Shown here one piece after another: positions 45,601 to 54,600 of a DNA stretch of 64,000 bases. Both the position numbers and the translations under genes were made by a program. Under the pieces are notes generated by a model. It worked only from the letters and a program-made list of their open reading frames with translations. It ran no database searches and was not told the origin of the DNA. Source of the DNA: Rubrivivax sp. A210 (GTDB taxonomy: Bacteria; Pseudomonadota; Gammaproteobacteria; Burkholderiales; Burkholderiaceae_C). Where the stretch lies: positions 1 to 64,000 of the forward strand of contig NZ_CAJGBN010000006.1 of NCBI RefSeq assembly GCF_904426505.1, in the 5' to 3' direction. The first letter of the stretch is position 1. Each line of letters begins with the position of its first letter.

Positions 45601-48600
45601 CCGTGCCGGCGATGGTGGGTGTGGTGTCGTTGGTGATGCCTGCGTTGGCCACCGTGCCTGTCACCGGCGCGGCGTTGTCGCTGATGCTGGTGATGGCCGG
45701 CGTTGCGGGCGCCGTGGTGTCGAGCGTGAAGCTGCTGGCGGCGCTGGCCGCACCTTCGTTGCCGGCAGCATCGGTGGCCTTGGCAGTGATGGCATAGGTG
45801 CCATCGGCCAGGGCCGATGCGGGCGTGAAGGCCCAGTTGCCGGAAGCGTCTGCCGTGGTGCTGCCCAGCAGTGTGGCGCCGTTGTAGACGTTGACGGTGG
45901 CGTTGGCTTCGGCCGTGCCGGCGATGGTGGGTGTGGTGTCGTTGGTATTGCCTGCGTTGGCAACAGTGCCTGTCACCGGCGCGGCGTTGTCGCTGACGCC
46001 GGTGATAGCCGGCGCTGCAGGGGCCGAGGTGTCCAGCGTAAAGTTGCTTGCGGCGCTGGCGGCACTCTCGTTGCCAGCGGCGTCGGTGGCCTTGGCGGTG
46101 ATGGCGTAGGTGCCATCGGCCAGGGCCGATGCGGGCGTGAAGGCCCAGTTGCCGGAAGCGTCTGCCGTGGTGCTGCCCAGCAGCGTGGCGCCGTTGTAGA
46201 CGTTGACGGTGGCGTTGGCTTCGGCCGTGCCGGCGATGGTGGGCGTGGTGTCGTTGGTGTTGCCTGCGTTGGCAACAGTGCCTGTCACCGGTGCGGCGTT
46301 GTCGCTGATGCTGGTGATGGCCGGCGCGGCGGGCGCCGAGGTGTCGAGCGTGAAGCTGCTGGCGGCGCTGGCGGCGCTCTCGTTGCCGGCGGCATCGGTG
46401 GCCTTGGCGGTGATGGCGTAGGCGCCCTCGGCCAGGGCCGCTGCGGGGGTGAAGGCCCAGTTGCCGGAAGCGTCTGCCGTGGTGCTGCCCAGCAGCGTGG
46501 CGCCGTTGTAGACGTTGACGGTGGCGTTGGCTTCGGCCGTGCCCGTGATGGTGGGCGTGGTGTCGTTGGTGCTGCCTGCGTTGGCCACCGCGCCTGTCAC
46601 CGGCGCTGCGTTGTCGCTGATGCTGGTGATGGCCGGCGCGGCGGGCGCCGAGGTGTCGAGCGTGAAGCTGCTGACGGCGCTGGCGGCGCTTTCGTTGCCG
46701 GCGGCATCGGTGGCCTTGGCGGTGATGGCATAGGTGCCCTCGGCCAGGGCGGCAGCGGGCGTGAAGGCCCAGTTGCCGGAGGCGTCCGCCGTGGCGCTGC
46801 CCAGCAGTGTGGCGCCGTTGTAGACGTTGACGGTGGCGTTGGCTTCGGCCGTGCCCGTGATGGTGGGCGTGGTGTCGTTGGTGTTGCCTGCGTTGGCCAC
46901 CGTGCCGGTCACCGGCGCGGCGTTGTCGCTGACGCCGGTGATGGCCGGCGCTGCGGGCGCCGTGGTGTCCAGCGTGAAGTTGCTTGCCGCGCTGGCGGCG
47001 CTTTCGTTGCCGGCGGCGTCGGTGGCCTTGGCGGTGATGGCGTAGGCGCCCTCGGCCAGGGCCGATGCGGGGGTGAAGGCCCAGTTGCCGGAGCCGTCTG
47101 CCGTGGTGCTGCCCAGCAGCGTGGCGCCGTTGTAGACGTTGACGGTGGCGTTGGCTTCGGCCGTGCCGGCGATGGTGGGCGTGCTGTCGTTGGTGATGCC
47201 TGCGTTGGCCACCGTGCCGGTCACCGGCGCGGCGTTGTCGCTGACGCTGGTGATGGCCGGCGCTGCGGGCGCCGAGGTATCCAGCCTAAAGGTGCTCGCG
47301 GCGCTGGCGGCGCTTTCGTTGCCGGCGGCGTCGGTGGCCTTGGCGGTGATGGCATAGGCGCCCTCGGCCAGGGCCGATGCGGGCGTGAAGGCCCAGTTGC
47401 CGGAAGCGTCTGCCGTGGTGCTGCCCAGCAGCGTGGCGCCGTTGTAGACGTTGACGGTGGCGTTGGCTTCGGCCGTGCCCGTGATGGTGGGCGTGCTGTC
47501 GTTGGTCTGGCCTGCGTTGGCAACAGTGCCGGTCACCGGCGCGGCGTTGTCGCTGACGCCGGTGATGGCCGGCGTTGCGGGTGCCGTGGTGTCGAGCGTG
47601 AAGCTGCTGGCGACGCTGGCCGCACCTTCGTTGCCGGCGGCATCGGTGGCCTTGGCGGTGATGGCATAGGTTCCATCGGCCAGGGCCGATGCGGGCGTGA
47701 AGGCCCAGTTGCCGGAAGCGTCTGCCGTGGCGCTGCCCAACAGCGTGGCGCCGTTGTAGACGTTGACCGTGGCGTTGGCTTCTGCCGTGCCCGAGATGGT
47801 GGGTGTGGTGTCGTTGGTGTTGCCTGCGTTGGCAACAGTGCCGGTCACCGGCGCGGCGTTGTCGCTGACGCCGGTGATGGCCGGCGCTGCAGGGGCCGAG
47901 GTGTCCAGCGTGAGGGTTTGCACGGCGCTGGCGGCACTCTCGTTGCCAGCGGCGTCGGTGGCCTTGGCGGTGATGGCGTAGGCGCCATCGGCCAGGGCCG
48001 ATGCGGGCGTGAAGGCCCAGTTGCCGGAGGCGTCAGCCGTGGTGCTGCCCAGCAGCGTGGCGCCGTTGTAGACGTTGACGGTGGCGTTGGCTTCGGCCGT
48101 GCCGGCGATGGTGGGTGTGGTGTCGTTGGTACTGCCTGGGTTGGCCACCGTGCCGGTCACCGGCGCTGCGTTGTCGCTGACGCTGGTGATGGCCGGCGCT
48201 GCAGGGGCCGAGGTGTCCAGCGTGAGGGTTTGCACGGCGCTGGCGGCACTCTCGTTGCCAGCGGCGTCGGTGGCCTTGGCGGTGATGGCATAGGTTCCAT
48301 CGGCCAGGGCCGATGCGGGCGTGAAGGCCCAGTTGCCGGAAGCGTCGGCCGTGGTGCTGCCCAGCAGCGTGGCGCCGTTGTAGACGTTGACGGTGGCGTT
48401 GGCTTCGGCCGTGCCGGCGATGGTGGGCGTGCTGTCGTTGGTGTTGCCTGCGTTGGCCACCGTGCCGGTCACGGGAGCGGCATCGTCCGTCACGCGGGCG
48501 ATGCCTGGCGCTGCCGGGGCCGTGGCATCGATGGTGATGCTCAAGGCGGGACTGGCAGCGCTGATGTTGCCCGCTGCATCGACGTACCTGTAGGCCATGC

Positions 48601-51600
48601 GCCTGACGCCATCGGACAGCGGGCTGTCGGGGGTGATTTCGCCGGTGACGGGGTCATAGGTGGCGGCCACGGCCACGTCGTCCACCAGCAAGGTGACGGT
48701 ACGGGCATCGGAGGGCAAGGATCCGATGGCAAAGGTGGGGGTGGTGTCCTGGGTGACGTCGTCCGTGCTGCTGCCACCCGTGTCGCTGGCAGCGCTCAGG
48801 TCAGGGGCGGCGGCGGGTGTGGCTGGGGCCGTGGTGTCCAGGGTGAAGCTGCGCACGGCGCTGGCAGGGCTTGTGTTGCCTGCGGCATCGGTGGCGTTGG
48901 CGGTGATGGCGTACGCGCCCTCGGCCAGAGGGCTGACCGGTGTGAAGGTCCAGGCACCGTCGGCGCCTGCCGTGGTGGTGCCCAGCAAGGTGCTGCCGTT
49001 GTAGAGGTTGACCGTGGCGTTGGCCTCGGCCGTGCCGGCAATCAGGGGCGTGCTGTCGTTGGTGATGCCTGCGGCGGCCACGTCGCCGGTCACCGGCGCC
49101 GCGTCATCGCTCACGCGGCTGACAGCCGGGGCGGCCGGTGCCGCGGTGTCGATGCTCAGGTTGAGGCTTGGGCTGGCAGCACTGAAGTTGCCCGCCAGGT
49201 CGATCAAGCTGAAGCTCACGGTGTGGTCACCGCTTGCCAGCGGCTGGCTCAAGACAAAGTCGCCCGTGCTCGTGTTGTAGGTGCCGGCAACGGCGGCGCC
49301 GTCCACCGTGACTTCCACCGCCGTGACTTCGCCCGCAATCAGGCCGCTGCCCAGGTTGATGGTGGGTTGGGTGACGCTGGTGACATCGTCGGTACTGCTT
49401 GCGCCACTGTCGTGGGCGGCCACCAGGTCGGGGGCTGCGCCTGGTGCGGCGGGGCCCGTGGCGTCCACCACGGCGCTTCGGACCGCGGAAGCACCGTTGC
49501 TGGTGGGCGTGCCGTCGTTGATGCCGGCGGTTCCGGCGCTGACCCAGCTCACTTGCAGGTTGTGGCTGGCGTCGCTGAGGGGCGGCGTGGTGAACGACCA
49601 GGTGCCGGTCACGCTGTCCACCACCGCATCACCCAGGTAGGTGTTGCCATCCCACACGCGCAGATGGTTGCCGCTGGCCGAGCCGGTCATGCCCGACAGG
49701 GTCAGGGTGGCATCGTTGGTCAAGCCCCCATTGGCGACTTCGCCGGTGTGCAGTGCCCTGTTGTCGAGCACACTGTCCAAGGTCGGGGCGCTGATGTCCA
49801 CCGTGACGGCTGCCGTGCGCGGCGCCGGGTTGCCCGCCGGGTCGGTGGCGGTCACGGTCACCACGGTGGCGTTGGGCACCTGGTTGGCGGGGCTGTAGCT
49901 CCAGCTGCCGTTGGCATTGGCGACCACCGTGGCCGTCTTGGGCACACCGCTCTCGGTCCACGTCAGCGTGACCGTGTCGCCGGGCGCGGCACTGCCGGCG
50001 AATGCGCGGCCTGAACTGGGGTTGGCCGTGGGGTCCAGCGCGGGGCCCGTGGCATCGATCGTGATGGCCAAGGGGGCACTGGGGGCACTCTCGTTTCCGG
50101 CGCCATCCACCAAGGTGTAGGTGATGGACCTGGCGCCTTGAGCGAGGGCCGCTGTGGGCGTGAGGGCACCGGTGCCGGCATCGTAGTTGGCGGCCACGGC
50201 CACGCCGTCGATGTAGAGCCTGGCCAGGGCTGCGCCGCCCGGCAAAGTGCCGATGGCAAAGCTGGGCGTGGTGCTGCGGGTCAGGTCATCGGTGGGGCTG
50301 AGGCCGGTGTCGCTGGCGGCGCTCAGGTCGGGGGTGTTCAGGGGCGCTGAAGGCACCGAGGTATCCACGGTGACCGTCAATGCCGGGCTTCGAGCGCCGC
50401 TGTTGCCGGCCGCATCGGTGTAGCCGTAGCGGATGGCGTGTACGCCGTCGGCCAGTGCAGCGCTGGGTGTCAGGCTGCCGGTGGCGGGGTCATAGCTGGC
50501 CGCCACTTCGATGCCGTCCACGAAGAGTTGGATGCTTTCGCCCGCAGCAGGCGCGGCAACGCCAAAGCCGGGGGTGTTGTCGGCGCTGATGTCGTCGGTC
50601 GCGCTGGCACCGGTATCGCTGGCTGCGAGCAGGTCGGGGGCTGCGGGTGCCGCCGGTGCGGTGGTGTCGATGGTGACGGGCAGGCCGGGGCTGCGGGCGC
50701 CGATGTTGCCTGCGGCATCTACATAGCCGTAGGCCATGCTGTGCAAGCCGTCGCCCAGAGGCTGGGTCGGTGTGAGCGTGCCAAGGCCCGCGTCGTAGAC
50801 AGCGGCCACTTCGACACCATCGACATAGAGCTTGATGCTCTCGCCGACGGCCGGCGCGGTGACGGCAAGGCCTGGGGTGACGTCGGCGGTGATGTCGTCG
50901 GTGGTGCTGGCACCGCTGTCGCTGCTGGACAAGAGGTCGGGGGCGGCGGGTGCAGCCGGCGCGGTGCTGTCAATGGTCAGGCTGAACGCGGACGAGGCCC
51001 CGTTGCTCGCAAGGCTGCCATTGGAGGTGTTGGCCGTGCCCCCGGTGACCCATTGCGCGGTCAGGGCATGGCTGCCCTCTGCCAGGGCGGTGGCGGGGGC
51101 AAAGCGCCAGGTGCCGGTGGCGGCATCCACGGTGGCATCGCCCAGGTAATTGCTGCCATCGAAGATGCGCAAGAAATCGCCGGCAACGCTGCCGGTGTTG
51201 GTGCCGACATGGCCGCTGAGCGTGGGCTGGGTGTCGTTGGTGCTGCCATCGCGGGCCACGCTGCCCAGGACGCGGGCAACGTCGTCGGTCACGCTGTCGA
51301 TGGTGGGGCCGGCCACACTGACGGTGACCGTGGCGCTGCCGGGAGCCGGGTTGCCCGCGGGGTCGGCCGCGGTGACGGTGACCACGGTGCCATCCCCGAG
51401 GTTCAGGGCGGGTGCGCCCGCTTCGGGGTAGCGCCAGCCGCCATCGGCATTGGCCACGACGGTGGCGGCTTGCGGCGTGCCACCGGCGGGTGTCCAGTTC
51501 AGGGTCACGGTATTGCCGGGCTCGGCAACGCCGGTCAACAGGCGCCCGCCACTGGGGTTGGCCAAGGGGGCGATGGGCGCGGCCGTATCGATGGTGATGT

Positions 51601-54600
51601 TCAGTCCCGCGCTGGCCGGGCCGACACTGCCTGCGGCATCGGCATAGCGGTAGCTGATGGCGTGGGAGCCCTCACCCAGCGCATGGACCGGCGTGAGTTC
51701 ACCATTGACCAAGCTTGCCGCCACCTCCACGCCATCCACATAAAGCCTGGCGGTGTCGCCGGCGGCCGGTGCGGCAATGGCGAAGCCGGGGGTCGCATCG
51801 TGGGTGATGTTGTCGGTGGCGCTGGCGCCGGTGTCGCTGGCGGTGGTGAGATCGGGGGCTCCCGCCGGCATGGGCGGCGCCGTGGTGTCCACCGTGATGG
51901 AGAGTGCCGGGCTGGCCGCGCTGCGGTTTCCGGCGGCGTCGACATACCTGTAGGTGATGGCCCTGGTGCCGTCGGACAGTGCGACCGCAGCGCCCAGTTC
52001 ACCCGTGGCGGGGTCGTAGACGGAGGCGACTTCCACGCCGTCGACGAAGAGCGAGACCCCCGCGGCGCCGGCCGGCAAGGCGCCGATCTGGAAGACGGGC
52101 GTGGGGTCGGCCGTGAGCTCATCGGTGCTGCTGACACCGGTGTCGCTGGCGGCAGCCAGATCGGGGGTCCCTGCGGGCCCGGTCGGCGCCGTGCTGTCGA
52201 TGGTGAGCGTGAGCGCCGGGCTGGGGGCACCGAGATTGCCCGCAGCATCCGCGAGCCGATAGGCAAGGCTGTGGGTGCCTTCGGCGAGGGCTGTGCCGGG
52301 CACGAAGTCGCCGGTGGTCGGGTTGTAGGTGCCTGCGATCTCGGTACCGTCGACCGACACCACGAGCCGGGCCACATCACCCTCGATCAGGCCGGAACCC
52401 AGATTGAGCGTGGGCAGGGTCCTGTGGGTGATGTTGTCGCTGGAACTGCTGCCGCTGTCGTCCGGGGCCACCAGGTCTGGCGCATTGACCGGCGCACCCG
52501 GTGCCGTGGTGTCTACCGTGACGCTGTACACCGCGGATCCGCCGCTGCTGATGGGGGTGTTGCCGGCACTGACCCATTTGACGCTCAGGTTGACGGCAGC
52601 TTCGGCCAGCGGCGTGGGGGGCGTGAAGCTCCAGGTTCCTTCGCTGGCGTTGATGGTGGCATCGCCCAGATGGGTGTTGCCATTGAATACCTTCAGCACA
52701 TCGCCTGCGCCGCCGCCGGCCGTGCCGGTGGTGCCGCTCAAGGTGGGGGTGGTGTCGTCGGTGCGGGCGTTGCCGGCCACGCTGCCGGTGATGCGACCGG
52801 CGTCGTCCAGCACGCTGTCTAGGGTGGGGGGCAAGGTATCGACCACCACGCTGCCGGTGCGTTGGGCAGGGTTGCCGGCTGCATCGACCGATGCCACGGT
52901 GATGACGGTTCCGTTTGGAATGCCAGCCGGCAGCAAGCCGGTGCCCGGGTAACGCCAGTTGCCATTGGCATCGGCTGTCAGGGTGGCCGTCTGGGGCGTG
53001 CCGTCCGTCCAGTTCAGCGTCACCGTGGTGCCGGGTTCGGCGGTGCCGGTGAAGAGTCGTCCGCCGCTGGGGTTGGCCGTGGGGGTGGCGGCCTCCGTGG
53101 TGTCGATCGTCACGGCCAGGGCCGGGCTTTGCGGGCCTTCGTTGCCCGCCGCATCGACATGGCTGTAGGTGAGGGTCTTGACACCGTCGCCGAGTGCCGC
53201 GGTGGGCGTGAGCTCCCCATTGACATAGCTGGACGCCACCTCAAGCCCGTTGACGTAGAGCTTGACCGTGTCGCCGGGGGCGGGAGCGGCAATGGCCAGG
53301 CCGGGTGTGGTGTCGTGCGTGATGTTGTCGGTGGCGATGCCGCTATCACTGGCGGCCGCGAGGTCGGGCGCAGCGGAAGGGGCCGAGGGCGCGAGGGTAT
53401 CGATGCCGAAGGAGTGAACGCTGCTGGCCGGGCCTTCGTTGCCGGCCGCGTCCATGGCCTTGGCGCTCAGCTCGTAGTGGCCATCTGCCAGGGGCGTAGC
53501 CGGGGTGAAGCTCCAATGGCCGGCGCTATCGGCCCGGGCCGATCCGATCACGGCATTGCCCTGGTAGAGCGTGACCGTGGTGTGGGCCTCGGCCGTGCCC
53601 GCGACGGTGGGGGTGCTGTCGTTGCTGCTGCCGTTGTTGGCCACGGTGCCCGTCACGGGCGCGGCATTGTCGGAAACGCCGGTCATCGTGGGTGCGGCTG
53701 GGGCGGCACTGTCGATCGTGACGGACAAGGCCGGGCTGGCAGCGCCAGCAAAGCCGCCCCGCAGGTACCGGAAGCTGATCGCGCTGACGCCATCACCCAG
53801 CGGCGTGCCGGGGGACAATTCACCGTTGGCAGCGTTGTAGGTGGCGGCAACCACCTGGCCATCGACCAGAAGTTCCACCGCGTTCACGCCAGCCGGCAAG
53901 GGCCCGACATTGAAGATGGGGGTCCGGGTGCTGGTCACATGGTCTGTCGCGCTGGCACCGGTGTCGCTGATGACCGCGAGGTCGGGCAAGGCGGTGGGGG
54001 CCGACGTGTCCACCACGATGATCACCGCCGGACTGGCCGTGTTGTTGCCTACCTTGGTGGTGATGGCGATGTTCCCATCGCCTGCCGCCGCAATGACATT
54101 GGCGGCCACCGCAATGGTGGCCACACCGGCAGCGACGTCGTTGGCCGTCAGGGTGTAGTCGAAGCTCTGCGACCCCCAGACCACATTTACCACCGTGCCG
54201 GCAGTGGCCGTGCCGATGGCGGCCTTGATGCTGGTCCCCGCGCCGGCTTCGGTCGCGGTGTTCAGGCCATCGGTGGCACTCGCCACCCAAGGAGCCTTCT
54301 GGCTGTTCTGAACAGTCAAGGCCGCCGCACCTGCCTGGGCACCTGACTCGAACGCCGAAGCGCCCGCATCCATCAGGTCCACCCCCGTCTGCTTGATGGC
54401 CAACTGGGTCGGGTCCGCCGGGCTGGTCACCAGGGCGTCCTGCAGCCGTTGCAGCGTGGCGTCGATGCTGCCACTCACGGCATCCGCACCCGACAGCGCC
54501 GCCAGCACCTGGCCGTATTGCTCTGCTGCACTGACGCCGTTGCCTTCGTCGTAGGCGGCATCCAGGACAGTGACAGCCGGCCCCGTGATGTCGGCCACGC

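Noticed and set aside
45410..48530. Regular repeats considered as a CRISPR array
   Set aside because: The period is 312 bp, in frame and coding for Ig domains; there are no short repeats with unique spacers.
47918..50014. Long open frame antisense to the adhesin repeats
   Set aside because: It follows the high GC and the 312-bp periodicity of the sense gene; low-complexity Gly/Val/Ala composition, no start signal.
50438..52822. Long open frame antisense to the adhesin Ig-like region
   Set aside because: Mirror of the sense repeats, with biased composition and no recognisable domain.
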